Assembly: GCF_003363435.1 (NCBI RefSeq)
Contig: NZ_QRCT01000034.1
Coordinates: 1 to 64,000, forward strand
Source: Anaerosacchariphilus polymeriproducens
GTDB lineage: Bacteria > Bacillota > Clostridia > Lachnospirales > Lachnospiraceae
DNA: 64,000 nt
Reading direction: 5' to 3'
Numbering within the stretch: position 1 is the stretch's first letter; each line of letters starts with the position of its first letter. The notes beneath the pieces are model-generated. The model made no database searches. It had not been told where the DNA came from and saw only the letters and a program-made list of their open reading frames with translations. The position numbers were made by a program, and so were the translations under genes. Shown in pieces: positions 14,949 to 24,514 of the stretch.

Positions 14949-17582
14949 ATGGACCCTAAAAAATTAGTATTAATTGATGGACATAGTATATTAAATAGAG
15001 CATTTTATGGAATACCCGAATTGACAAATTCAGAGGGAATTCATACAAACGCTGTATATGGATTTTTAAATATCTTATTTAAAATATTAGATGAAGAAAA
15101 AGCAGATTATCTTGCAGTTGCATTTGATTTGAGTGCACCTACTTTCCGTCACGAAATGTTTCCGGAATACAAAGGGACCAGAAAAGGAATGCCTGATGAA
15201 TTAAGGGAACAGGTTCCTGTTATGAAGGAAGTTTTGAATGCAATGGGAGTTAAGATTGTGGAAAAAGCAGGGTATGAAGCTGATGATATATTAGGAACGC
15301 TTGCCCAAAAATCAGAAAAAGAAGGGCTGGAGGTTTCTGTTGTTTCGGGCGATAGAGATTTATTACAGCTAGCAACTGAACATATCAAAATCCGAATTCC
15401 TAAGACCAAAAGAACCGGAACAGAAATTGAAGATTATTATGAAAAAGATGTTGTCGAAAAATATCAGATAAATCCTAAACAGATTATTGAATTAAAAGCA
15501 TTAATGGGCGATTCATCAGATAATATTCCTGGTTTGCCGGGGGTGGGCGAAAAAACGGCAACGAAAATTATTGTAGAATATGGAAATATTGAAAATGCCT
15601 TTGATCATGTTGAATTGATTAAGCCAAATCGTGCAAAAGAAGCTTTCAAAGAACATTTCGCACAAGCTGAAATGAGTAAGAAGCTAGCAACTATTTGTAC
15701 TGAATGTGATATTGATTTCCAGATTGAAGAATTAAAAATCGGACTATTATATACAGAAGATGCTTATTTACTTTTTAAACGTCTCGATTTTAAAAATCTG
15801 TTAACACGATTTAATTGTGATGTTCCAGTTTATTCAGTAGAAGAGAATTTCAAGTATGTAAGTGATTTAAATCAGGTAGAAGAAATTTTTGAAAAAGGAC
15901 AGAATTCTAAAAATGCTTCGATTGTTCTGATTGGTGGGAATCATTTGCTTGGTGCAGCCCTGGAATATTCTGATGAAGAGACTTTTTTTATAGGTGTAGA
16001 GGGGTTTGTGACAGAGGAATATTTATTAGAGAAAGTAGAGAAACTTTTGGAACAAATCGATCAAGTCGGTGTTTTAGATTTAAAACATGAATTGAAATTT
16101 TTAAATGATAAAGAAAGAAATAATATATATGATTTAGGGATTGCAGCATATTTATTGAATCCATTAAGGAATTCTTATCTTTATGATGAGATAGCAAAAG
16201 ATTATTTGGGAATGTTAATCCCTTCCAAAGAAGATTTATTAGGAAAGGCTTCATTAGAAGAAGCGTTTAATCAAAAAGAAGAATTTACGAAGTTTGCTTG
16301 TTATTGTGCTTATGTCGCATTTAAAGCAATGCCGGTTTTAATAGATAAATTAAAAGAGACTGAAATGTTTTCCTTGTATCAGACGATTGAAATGCCTTTG
16401 ATTTATACTTTGTATCATATGGAAACGTATGGAGTGAAAGTTGAAAAAGAAGCGCTTGAACAATATGGACAACAGCTTAAGATAAGGATTGATGAATTAG
16501 AAAAAATTATATATGAACAAGCAGAAGAGCAATTCAATATAAATTCTCCGAAGCAGCTTGGAGTGGTATTATTTGAGAAACTGAAAATGCCACATGCAAA
16601 AAAAACGAAAACAGGATATTCTACAGCAGCAGATGTATTAGAGAAATTGGCTGCAGACTATCCAATTGTATCCAATATATTGGAGTACAGACAGTTAAGT
16701 AAATTAAAATCAACTTACGCAGATGGACTGGCGAATTATATACAAGATGATTTGAGGATTCACAGTACTTTTAATCAAACGATAACAGCAACAGGGCGGA
16801 TAAGCAGTACGGAACCTAATTTGCAGAATATTCCTATTCGAATGGATTTGGGAAGATTGATTCGAAAAGTATTTATTCCTGAAAAAGATTATGTTTTTTT
16901 AGACGCCGATTATTCACAAATAGAATTGAGAGTCCTGGCACATATGTCAGGAGACGAAATGTTGATCAAAGCGTATAATGAAGCGCAGGATATCCACAGA
17001 ATTACTGCTTCACAAGTATTCCATATTCCGTTTGAAGAAGTGACATCTCTTCAAAGAAGTAATGCAAAAGCCGTTAATTTTGGAATTGTTTATGGAATTA
17101 GCTCCTTTGGATTAAGTCAGGGTTTAAGTATTTCTAGAAAAGAAGCAGCGGATTACATCCAGAAATATTTCGAAACTTATCCCAAAATAAAAGGATTTTT
17201 AGATAAATTAGTAGAAGAAGGGAAAGCGAATGGATATATCTGCTCTGTGTTTGGAAGACGCAGACCGATTCCAGAATTGTCATCAAGCAATTTTATGCAG
17301 CGTTCTTTTGGAGAGCGTGTTGCGATGAACTCACCAATTCAGGGAACAGCAGCGGATATCATAAAGATAGCAATGATTCGGGTAGATCAAGAACTTAGAC
17401 GACAAGGTTTAAAGTCAAGATTGGTATTGCAGGTACATGATGAATTGTTGGTTGAGGCTTATAAAGACGAGCTATCGATGGTAAAAGAGATTCTATCTGA
17501 AGAAATGAAAAATGCAGCAAAATTAGATGTAACTTTGGAAATTGAAATGAACCAAGGACAAAATTGGTACGAGACAAAGTAG
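14949..17582 (+). CDS. polA: DNA polymerase I
   Basis: 877 aa. N-terminal 5' nuclease (~1-290) with VSGDRDLLQ and MGDSSDNIPGLPGVGEKTA. The middle 3'-5' exonuclease fold (~305-465) lacks the Asp/Glu motifs needed for proofreading, as in Bacillus and Taq-type enzymes. The C-terminal polymerase (~480-877) has motif A DADYSQIELRVLAH, motif B RSNAKAVNFGIVYG and motif C QVHDELLVE. It fills gaps and removes RNA primers. The coaE ATG follows the stop by 8 bp. Confidence 0.96.
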   Translation: MDPKKLVLIDGHSILNRAFYGIPELTNSEGIHTNAVYGFLNILFKILDEEKADYLAVAFDLSAPTFRHEMFPEYKGTRKGMPDELREQVPVMKEVLNAMGVKIVEKAGYEADDILGTLAQKSEKEGLEVSVVSGDRDLLQLATEHIKIRIPKTKRTGTEIEDYYEKDVVEKYQINPKQIIELKALMGDSSDNIPGLPGVGEKTATKIIVEYGNIENAFDHVELIKPNRAKEAFKEHFAQAEMSKKLATICTECDIDFQIEELKIGLLYTEDAYLLFKRLDFKNLLTRFNCDVPVYSVEENFKYVSDLNQVEEIFEKGQNSKNASIVLIGGNHLLGAALEYSDEETFFIGVEGFVTEEYLLEKVEKLLEQIDQVGVLDLKHELKFLNDKERNNIYDLGIAAYLLNPLRNSYLYDEIAKDYLGMLIPSKEDLLGKASLEEAFNQKEEFTKFACYCAYVAFKAMPVLIDKLKETEMFSLYQTIEMPLIYTLYHMETYGVKVEKEALEQYGQQLKIRIDELEKIIYEQAEEQFNINSPKQLGVVLFEKLKMPHAKKTKTGYSTAADVLEKLAADYPIVSNILEYRQLSKLKSTYADGLANYIQDDLRIHSTFNQTITATGRISSTEPNLQNIPIRMDLGRLIRKVFIPEKDYVFLDADYSQIELRVLAHMSGDEMLIKAYNEAQDIHRITASQVFHIPFEEVTSLQRSNAKAVNFGIVYGISSFGLSQGLSISRKEAADYIQKYFETYPKIKGFLDKLVEEGKANGYICSVFGRRRPIPELSSSNFMQRSFGERVAMNSPIQGTAADIIKIAMIRVDQELRRQGLKSRLVLQVHDELLVEAYKDELSMVKEILSEEMKNAAKLDVTLEIEMNQGQNWYETK

Positions 17583-17590
17583 GGATAGTA

Positions 17591-18193
17591 ATGAAAGTAA
17601 TAGGAATTACAGGTGGAGTTGGAGCAGGAAAAAGTTTTATATTGGATTATCTGAAAAATAATTATGGTGCCAAATTATTAATTGCGGATGAAATAGGCCA
17701 TCAAGTCATGAAAAAGGGTACAACAGGTTATGAGATGATTCTAAAAGCATTTACAAGTAAGATACTTGATAATCAGGGAGAAATATCACGCCCAATTTTG
17801 GCTGAAATTATTTTTTCTGATCTTGAGAAAAGAGAAATTCTTAATAAGATTATTCATCCATTGGTAAAATCCTATATACAAGCAGAAATTGAGAATTTCC
17901 GTAAAATAGAAGAAATTAAACTGGTAGTTGTAGAGGCTGCGTTACTGATTGAAGATCATTATGAAACAATATGTGATGAGTTTTGGTATATCTATACCAA
18001 AAATGAAATACGAAAGCAGCGATTAAAGTTAAGCAGAGGATATTCAGAGGAAAAAATCGAAGCTATATTTGCAAGTCAGGCATCAGAAGAAATGTTTCGA
18101 AAGAATTGCAGTGTCGTTATAGATAACAATCTTATGCCAAATGAAGTTTATCATCAAATTGATCTGATTATGAAAAACAGGGAGGAATCATGA
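17591..18193 (+). CDS. coaE: Dephospho-CoA kinase
   Basis: 200 aa. P-loop GITGGVGAGKS at residues 5-15; DEIGHQVM and HPLVKSYI are family landmarks. It carries out the last step of CoA synthesis, phosphorylating the ribose 3'-OH of dephospho-CoA. Start at 17591, 8 bp after the polA stop; the in-frame ATG at 17564 lies within polA and lacks the correct spacing. polA-coaE is a common order in Firmicutes. Confidence 0.93.
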   Translation: MKVIGITGGVGAGKSFILDYLKNNYGAKLLIADEIGHQVMKKGTTGYEMILKAFTSKILDNQGEISRPILAEIIFSDLEKREILNKIIHPLVKSYIQAEIENFRKIEEIKLVVVEAALLIEDHYETICDEFWYIYTKNEIRKQRLKLSRGYSEEKIEAIFASQASEEMFRKNCSVVIDNNLMPNEVYHQIDLIMKNREES

Positions 18194-18196
18194 GTC

Positions 18197-20299
18197 ATGG
18201 AAGAGGCAAATAAAACAGAACAATTTGTTTTCGGTTTAGATATAGGAACACGAAATGTTGTTGGTACAGTAGGCTATATGGAGGACGATCTGTTCCATGT
18301 AGCAGCTCAATATACGAAAGAACATGATACCAGAGCTATGTTAGATGGTCAGATTCATGACATTACCAGAGTTGGAAAGACAATAAAATTAGTGAAAGAA
18401 CAACTAGAATTACAAATTGAGCATCCATTGACTGAAGTCTGTATTGCTGCAGCGGGCCGTGTTTTGAAAACGATAACAACCAGAGTCGATATGGAATTTT
18501 CAGAAGAGACAGTGGTTACAGGTGAACATATTCACTCTTTAGATTTGTTAGGTGTAGAAAAGGCACAAAAAGAGCTCAATGCAATTAACGATACCAAGTT
18601 TAAGTTTTATTGTGTCGGATATACCGTTGTTAAATATTTTTTAAATGATGATATTATTTCAAATTTAGAAAGTCATAAAGCTGAGAAAATTTCAGAAGAG
18701 ATTATTGTTACTTTTTTGCCGGAAGATGTTGTAGATGGATTATATGCAGCAGTTGGAATGGCAGGTTTAGAAGTAGCGAATTTAACATTAGAGCCTATTG
18801 CTGCAATTAATGTAGCGATTCCAGAAGCTTTCCGAATGTTAAATATAGCGTTAGTAGATGTTGGAGCAGGGACTTCGGATATTTGTATCACCAGGGATGG
18901 CAGTATTATAGCATATGGAATGATACCGCATGCAGGCGATGAAATTACCGAATTAATTGTTCAACATTACTTGGTAGACTTTAAAATGGCAGAACATATT
19001 AAATTATCTTCTGAAACTGAAAAAACAATTAAATTTACAGATATTATGGCACTAGAGCATGAGATCAGTGCGGAGGAAGTTTGGGATCTTACCAGAAAAA
19101 TGGTAGAGAGTATTGGAGTAGAAGTATCCAATAAAATAAAAGAATTAAATGGTAATAAATCAGTAAGTGCAGTTTTTGTTGTTGGAGGTGGGGGAAAGAT
19201 TCATGGATTTACCCAATGTATTGCAAAAGAGATGGGGATTGCAGATGAAAGGGTCGCGCTTCGAGGAGAACAAGTATTACAAAAGGTGCATTTTGTTCAG
19301 GAAGAAATTAAAAAAGATCCATTAATTGTTACACCAATAGGAATTTGTTTGAACTCTTATGAAAATAGAAATAATTTTATATTTGTTTATTTTAACGAAG
19401 AAAGAATTAAACTTTATAATAATAATAAACTGACCATATTTGATGCAGCAATGCAGGCTGAGTTTCCGAATGAATATTTATTCCCAAGAAGGGGAAGAGA
19501 ACTGAATTTTACAGTAAATGGACAAGCAAGAATGATTCGAGGAGAGCAGGGTGAATCTGCAATTGTTAAGATGAATGATAGAACGGTAAGTATGAGTACT
19601 CCAATTGAATCAAATTGTAAAATCCAGATTCAACCATCTACGATCGGAAAAGAGGCACAATTGAGTATTGAACAGCTGCCTGAATATAACAATACCATTT
19701 CCTTTATCGTTAACGGTAAATTAGTAAGATGTCCATTATTTGCAAGCGTAAATGGAGAATTAGTATCACCATATTATTATATTCAAGAGAACGATGAAGT
19801 TGAATTGTTGAAATACTATACAGTAAAACAATTAATGGAATTTATGGATGTTATGATTGACGAAAGTTATAGTATCTATGTTAATAATAAAGTTGCAGAT
19901 TTAGATGAAAAGATTTATGAAAACTTTACAGTTGATTGGACAATGCAGAAGGAATTTACCTTTTCTTCCACTTTTGAAAGAGAAGAACCATTAGCTGCTC
20001 AAGAGGAAAACGTGGATGAAATAGAAATGAAGCAGGAGAAGCAAGAATCCGGAAATATGGAATTGCTGCATGAAGAGCAAACAGAAGGAATCTCCTTGAC
20101 AGTAATGGTAAATGATCAGCCAATTACAATGACAGGCAAAAATAATTATATTTATGTAGATGTTTTTGAATATATAGATTTTGATTTAAATAATTCAAAT
20201 GGTAGAACAATCGTAACATTGTTAAATGGTCAAGACACCTCATATACAGAGGAATTAAAGGTGGGAGATAAGATTGATATTTACTGGAAGGAACGATAG
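18197..20299 (+). CDS. FtsA-like actin-fold ATPase with long C-terminal extension
   Basis: 700 aa, far longer than FtsA (~420). Residues ~10-365 are an actin-fold ATPase: FGLDIGTRNVVG (phosphate 1), LVDVGAGTSDICI (phosphate 2) and VFVVGGGGKIHGF (adenosine). The extension has beta-rich segments including INGKLVRCPLFA-like repeats (FTVNGQARM, FIVNGKLVR, VMVNDQPIT) and an acidic linker at ~600-630. Proteins of this size and order (after coaE) recur in Clostridia and are usually called cell division FtsA, though it may not be the true FtsA. It starts 3 bp after coaE. Confidence 0.75.
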   Translation: MEEANKTEQFVFGLDIGTRNVVGTVGYMEDDLFHVAAQYTKEHDTRAMLDGQIHDITRVGKTIKLVKEQLELQIEHPLTEVCIAAAGRVLKTITTRVDMEFSEETVVTGEHIHSLDLLGVEKAQKELNAINDTKFKFYCVGYTVVKYFLNDDIISNLESHKAEKISEEIIVTFLPEDVVDGLYAAVGMAGLEVANLTLEPIAAINVAIPEAFRMLNIALVDVGAGTSDICITRDGSIIAYGMIPHAGDEITELIVQHYLVDFKMAEHIKLSSETEKTIKFTDIMALEHEISAEEVWDLTRKMVESIGVEVSNKIKELNGNKSVSAVFVVGGGGKIHGFTQCIAKEMGIADERVALRGEQVLQKVHFVQEEIKKDPLIVTPIGICLNSYENRNNFIFVYFNEERIKLYNNNKLTIFDAAMQAEFPNEYLFPRRGRELNFTVNGQARMIRGEQGESAIVKMNDRTVSMSTPIESNCKIQIQPSTIGKEAQLSIEQLPEYNNTISFIVNGKLVRCPLFASVNGELVSPYYYIQENDEVELLKYYTVKQLMEFMDVMIDESYSIYVNNKVADLDEKIYENFTVDWTMQKEFTFSSTFEREEPLAAQEENVDEIEMKQEKQESGNMELLHEEQTEGISLTVMVNDQPITMTGKNNYIYVDVFEYIDFDLNNSNGRTIVTLLNGQDTSYTEELKVGDKIDIYWKER

Positions 20300-20300
20300 A

Positions 20301-22016
20301 ATGGATTCGAAAAGAATATTACAATTACAAAAAGACTTTTCATATATACACCTTATTACAGGTTTGGTCTTTGTTTTGTACTTTATGATTCGGGGTGTAA
20401 AAGGATACGACAACATTATTTACACAATAAGCTCTATTGGAATAATTCTAGTTTTAGCTCTGGTTGATTATTTATTTTCCAAATATGATTATTGGTCAAA
20501 TATGTATTTTATTTTAGGGATACGTATTTTACAGATAATGGCATGTTCGGTGTTTGCAGTTTTTGGAACTACAAAGGGTATGGTTTCACAGTTGGCTTGT
20601 GTCTGTTATGGGATTTTTGTTATGGAAATATCGTATATTTATCAGAATGAAATTCCAAAGTTAAACCGAAATGCAGTTATTTATATGCAGATACCTTTAA
20701 TTATAGTGACTTTGATCGGTATTTTTAATAATAAGATAACGAGTGAAGAAAAATTAGGTTTGATTTTCTGGGCAGTAATAAGTATTGTTGTTTCAACTCA
20801 TATCTCATATCGGATTTATAAAGAGGTATTAGGTAGTGCTGTTGCATTAAGGTATCAAAGAAGGTTGACCAGGGAGGCACAAAATAATAATTTACTTATG
20901 CTGACAAATCAGAGAGAAATGCGGCTGGCTAATGAAGAATTATTGGCTAAGAAAGAAGAACTTGAAGAAGCTTATAAAAGAATTAATCAATCAAATTCAG
21001 AGATGATGGTTCAAAATATGATTCAGCGCTATATTTCTACATCATTAGAATTAGATAGTTTATTACCTATGATAACAGAAAGTATTTCCGAAGCGATGGC
21101 AATAACATGCTGTGGTATTTTAGTAAGAAATGAAGATAGTGAACAGCCATGGAAGATATGTGTTTATTCCATTTTAGGTAAAAAAGCCACAGCAGAATAT
21201 CAAGCTCAGATTTTGGATAAAAGTTTTTTGAGCCGTTTTGAATATATTAAGGAGCATTATATTGACAATAATATGGATTTTGAACAATATCCGTTTTTGG
21301 GTAAAGAAAATGTAGGTTCATTATTAGTATTCCCTTTAAATAATGATGATAAGATGAAAGGACTTCTTATTGTAGAAAAAAATGAGAAAAATTTTTTTGG
21401 AAAGAATATTGCGTTTTTTGATAGTGTTGCAACACAGCTGATTATAGCTATTAATAATGCGAAATTATATCAAAAAATGGAAGATATGGCTATGAAAGAT
21501 GGGCTGACTGGAATTTATAACCGTGCTTATTTAAATAAAATGATTATGGCACATAGAACTGAAAAAGATGAACTAGAAAATTTAGTGGTAATATTATTTG
21601 ACATTGATAATTTTAAATGTATAAATGATAGGTTCGGACATTTATTCGGGGATACGGTTATTCAACTTTGTGCAATTACTGCCAAAAAATTGGCCAAAGA
21701 GTACGGTGGAATGGCTGCACGATATGGTGGAGAAGAATTTGTAATTCTTTTAAAGAATAAATCGAATCAAGAACTATATGAAATTGTTGAAAAATTACAT
21801 AGAAGAATTTCTAGTAATGAGTTAGAATATGAAGGAGAGAAAATAACAATACATATTAGTGGTGGAGTCGCAACTTATCCAGAGAGCTGTAAGGAACAAA
21901 AGGATCTATTGAATCATGCTGACTGGGCAATGTATTATTCCAAAGAAAACGGAAAAGGTTATACTACATTCGATAGTCAGGAATTAAGAAGAAAAATGAA
22001 GCGCAGCAGGATGTAA
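20301..22016 (+). CDS. Membrane diguanylate cyclase (GAF-like + GGDEF)
   Basis: 571 aa. About six membrane helices in residues 15-180, a coiled-coil stretch (~195-240, ANEELLAKKEELEEAYKRI), a GAF-like sensor (~250-395) and a GGDEF domain (~400-560) with LTGIYNRAYL, FDIDNFKCINDRFGH and active-site RYGGEEF. It should make cyclic di-GMP. An inhibitory RxxD site is not seen before GGEEF. It begins one base after the FtsA-like stop, so it is tightly coupled to it. Confidence 0.88.
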   Translation: MDSKRILQLQKDFSYIHLITGLVFVLYFMIRGVKGYDNIIYTISSIGIILVLALVDYLFSKYDYWSNMYFILGIRILQIMACSVFAVFGTTKGMVSQLACVCYGIFVMEISYIYQNEIPKLNRNAVIYMQIPLIIVTLIGIFNNKITSEEKLGLIFWAVISIVVSTHISYRIYKEVLGSAVALRYQRRLTREAQNNNLLMLTNQREMRLANEELLAKKEELEEAYKRINQSNSEMMVQNMIQRYISTSLELDSLLPMITESISEAMAITCCGILVRNEDSEQPWKICVYSILGKKATAEYQAQILDKSFLSRFEYIKEHYIDNNMDFEQYPFLGKENVGSLLVFPLNNDDKMKGLLIVEKNEKNFFGKNIAFFDSVATQLIIAINNAKLYQKMEDMAMKDGLTGIYNRAYLNKMIMAHRTEKDELENLVVILFDIDNFKCINDRFGHLFGDTVIQLCAITAKKLAKEYGGMAARYGGEEFVILLKNKSNQELYEIVEKLHRRISSNELEYEGEKITIHISGGVATYPESCKEQKDLLNHADWAMYYSKENGKGYTTFDSQELRRKMKRSRM

Positions 22017-22029
22017 AATAGGAGGCAGC

Positions 22030-22827
22030 ATGAGATTATGCAGTGTAGCAAGCGGAAGCAGTGGAAACTGCATTTACGCAGGAGTAAATGACACCCATGT
22101 AATGATTGATGCAGGAATTAGTGGGAAAAAAATTGAACAGGGATTAAATGAAATAGGATTACAAACAAAAGATATACAAGGAATTGTAATCACACATGAG
22201 CATATAGATCATGTAAAAGGGTTAGGAGTTTTAGCCAGAAAGTTTGAGATTCCCATTTATGGGACACGAGGGACAATACAGGCAGTCCGGAATATTTCAT
22301 CTCTGGGTAGATTTCCTGATGGACTTTTTCATGAAATCAAAGAAGATGAGTCATTTCAGATTCATGAAATACATATTAAGCCGTTTGCAGTATCGCATGA
22401 TGCAGTACAGCCGGTATCTTATGTTATGGAACATGAAGGAAGTTCGTTTGGTGTAGTTACTGATTTAGGTATGTACGATGATTATACGATTGAAAAATTA
22501 AAAGGGCTGGATGCATTATTATTAGAGGCAAATCATGATGTCAGAATGTTGCAGACCGGAAAATACCCTTATTATTTAAAACAAAGAATACTTGGAGCAA
22601 GAGGTCATCTTTCAAATGAAGTATCGGGACAGTTGCTTTGTGAGATATTACATGATAAATTAAAGTATGTCTTATTAGGACATCTTAGTAAAGAAAATAA
22701 TTATGAAGAATTGGCATATGAAACAGTTTGTTCTGAAATTACTTTAGGTGATAATCAGTATCGTGCCAATGATTTTTCCATTCAGATAGCAAAAAGAGAT
22801 GGAATATCAGAATTAGTTGAATTTTAA
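22030..22827 (+). CDS. YycJ/WalJ-type metallo-beta-lactamase-fold hydrolase
   Basis: 265 aa. N-terminal CSVASGSSGNCIY and the metal motif THEHIDHVKG (HxHxDH), then AVSHDAVQPVSYV and LLGHLSKEN, characteristic of the YycJ family (predicted 5'-3' exonuclease or phosphodiesterase linked to the WalK/WalR locus and DNA repair). Here it sits apart from any walKR genes, in the polA cluster, which fits a DNA-related role. GGAGG is 6 bases before the ATG. Confidence 0.85.
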   Translation: MRLCSVASGSSGNCIYAGVNDTHVMIDAGISGKKIEQGLNEIGLQTKDIQGIVITHEHIDHVKGLGVLARKFEIPIYGTRGTIQAVRNISSLGRFPDGLFHEIKEDESFQIHEIHIKPFAVSHDAVQPVSYVMEHEGSSFGVVTDLGMYDDYTIEKLKGLDALLLEANHDVRMLQTGKYPYYLKQRILGARGHLSNEVSGQLLCEILHDKLKYVLLGHLSKENNYEELAYETVCSEITLGDNQYRANDFSIQIAKRDGISELVEF

Positions 22828-22844
22828 TGCGAGGAGAGAAAAAA

Positions 22845-23117
22845 ATGAAAAAAACAATAATAACTGTAGTAGGTAGAGATACCGTAGGAATCATAGCAAA
22901 GGTATGTACTTATTTAGCTGATAATAGTATAAATATTTTAGATATTTCGCAGACGATAGTACAAGATTATTTTAACATGATGATGATTGTAGATATGAAT
23001 CAATCAACAAAACCATTTCAAGAATGTAAAAGTGAATTAGCCAAGATTGGAGAAGAAATTGGAGTGATTGTAAAATGCCAAAATGAGGATATTTTCAATC
23101 AAATGCATAGAATTTGA
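22845..23117 (+). CDS. ACT-domain protein (UPF0237)
   Basis: 90 aa, a single ACT domain (ITVVGRDTVGIIAKVCTYLADNSINILDISQ). Start at 22845, 9 bases after GAGGAG. It is paired with the PFL-family gene that follows by 30 bp; this two-gene module is widespread in Firmicutes, where the ACT protein is thought to be a regulatory subunit. Ligand unknown, probably an amino acid. Confidence 0.88.
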   Translation: MKKTIITVVGRDTVGIIAKVCTYLADNSINILDISQTIVQDYFNMMMIVDMNQSTKPFQECKSELAKIGEEIGVIVKCQNEDIFNQMHRI

Positions 23118-23147
23118 GCAAAACATTAGAAAGGTAAAACAAGAGAT

Positions 23148-24512
23148 ATGATAAATGTATTAGAAGTTTTAGAAACAAATAAAATGATAGAGCAGGAAAA
23201 TCTGGATGTAAGAACGATTACACTTGGAATTAGTCTCATTGATTGTATTGATTCGGATATAAAAGAATTAAATCGTAAAATTTATGAAAAAATTACTAAA
23301 ACAGCGAAAAACCTAGTTTCGGTCGGAAATGAAATAGAGCAGATGTATGGAATACCTGTTGTAAATAAAAGAATTTCCGTAACACCTATATCATTAATAG
23401 GAGCATCTGCCTGTAAAACATCTGAGGACTTTGTTCGTATTGCTGAGACATTAGAAAAAGCAGCGTTAGAAGTTGGTGTGAATTTTATTGGTGGTTATTC
23501 TGCACTTGTTTCAAAAGGTATGACTTTTGCAGATGAAAAATTAATTCGTTCCATTCCGAAGGCACTTTCTACAACAAGCAGAGTATGCAGCTCAGTTAAT
23601 GTAGGAACAACAAAGACAGGAATTAATATGGATGCAGTCAAACTACTTGGAGAGATCATATTAGAAACGGCTGAGTTAACAAAAGAGGTGGATTCTTTAG
23701 GCTGTGCAAAGTTTGTTGTGTTTTGTAATGCACCCGATGACAATCCGTTTATGGCAGGTGCATTTCATGGTGTAACAGAAGCTGACGCTATTATTAATGT
23801 TGGTGTAAGCGGACCTGGAGTTGTTAAGAAAGCATTAGAAGAAGTTAGAGGAGAAAATTTTGAAATTCTATGTGAAACAATCAAGAAGACTGCATTTAAA
23901 GTAACACGTGTAGGTCAGCTGGTTGCACAGGAAGCTTCCAAACGTCTCGGGATCCCTTTTGGAATCATTGATTTATCACTAGCGCCGACTCCGGCTATTG
24001 GAGATAGTGTTGCTGAAATCTTAGAGGAAATTGGTTTAGAATATGCAGGTGCACCGGGTACCACTGCAGCATTAGCATTACTTAATGACCAAGTGAAAAA
24101 GGGTGGGGTAATGGCTTCTTCTTTTGTTGGCGGACTGAGTGGTGCATTTATACCGGTTAGTGAAGACCAAAGGATGATTGATGCTGCAAAAGTCAATGCA
24201 ATATCTTTGGAGAAATTAGAAGCAATGACCTGCGTATGTTCTGTTGGATTAGATATGATTGCAATTCCCGGAAGTACCAAAGCAACTACTATTTCCGGAA
24301 TTATAGCAGATGAAATGGCAATAGGAATGATCAATCAAAAAACAACTGCAGTAAGACTTATTCCTGTGATTGGAAAAGAAGTTGGCGAGGTAGCAGAATT
24401 TGGTGGTTTATTAGGTTATGCACCGATTATGCCTGTTAATCAATATTCCTGTGATGCATTTGTTAATCGGGGAGGAAGGATTCCTGCGCCAATTCATAGT
24501 TTTAAAAATTAA
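23148..24512 (+). CDS. PFL-family protein (UPF0210, DUF711)
   Basis: 454 aa, the usual size. [18 protein letters not shown] at the start and a Gly-rich C-terminal half ([33 protein letters not shown]) place it in UPF0210, which has the pyruvate formate-lyase/anaerobic ribonucleotide reductase fold but no glycyl radical motif is visible. The biochemical role is not known. It is the last gene of the long polA cluster and is convergent with tmcAL only 2 bp away. Confidence 0.87.
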   Translation: MINVLEVLETNKMIEQENLDVRTITLGISLIDCIDSDIKELNRKIYEKITKTAKNLVSVGNEIEQMYGIPVVNKRISVTPISLIGASACKTSEDFVRIAETLEKAALEVGVNFIGGYSALVSKGMTFADEKLIRSIPKALSTTSRVCSSVNVGTTKTGINMDAVKLLGEIILETAELTKEVDSLGCAKFVVFCNAPDDNPFMAGAFHGVTEADAIINVGVSGPGVVKKALEEVRGENFEILCETIKKTAFKVTRVGQLVAQEASKRLGIPFGIIDLSLAPTPAIGDSVAEILEEIGLEYAGAPGTTAALALLNDQVKKGGVMASSFVGGLSGAFIPVSEDQRMIDAAKVNAISLEKLEAMTCVCSVGLDMIAIPGSTKATTISGIIADEMAIGMINQKTTAVRLIPVIGKEVGEVAEFGGLLGYAPIMPVNQYSCDAFVNRGGRIPAPIHSFKN

Positions 24513-24514
24513 TA

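Noticed and set aside
23915-24334. 139-aa minus-strand frame within the PFL gene
   Set aside because: It is the shadow of a well-recognised coding frame, and has no SD.
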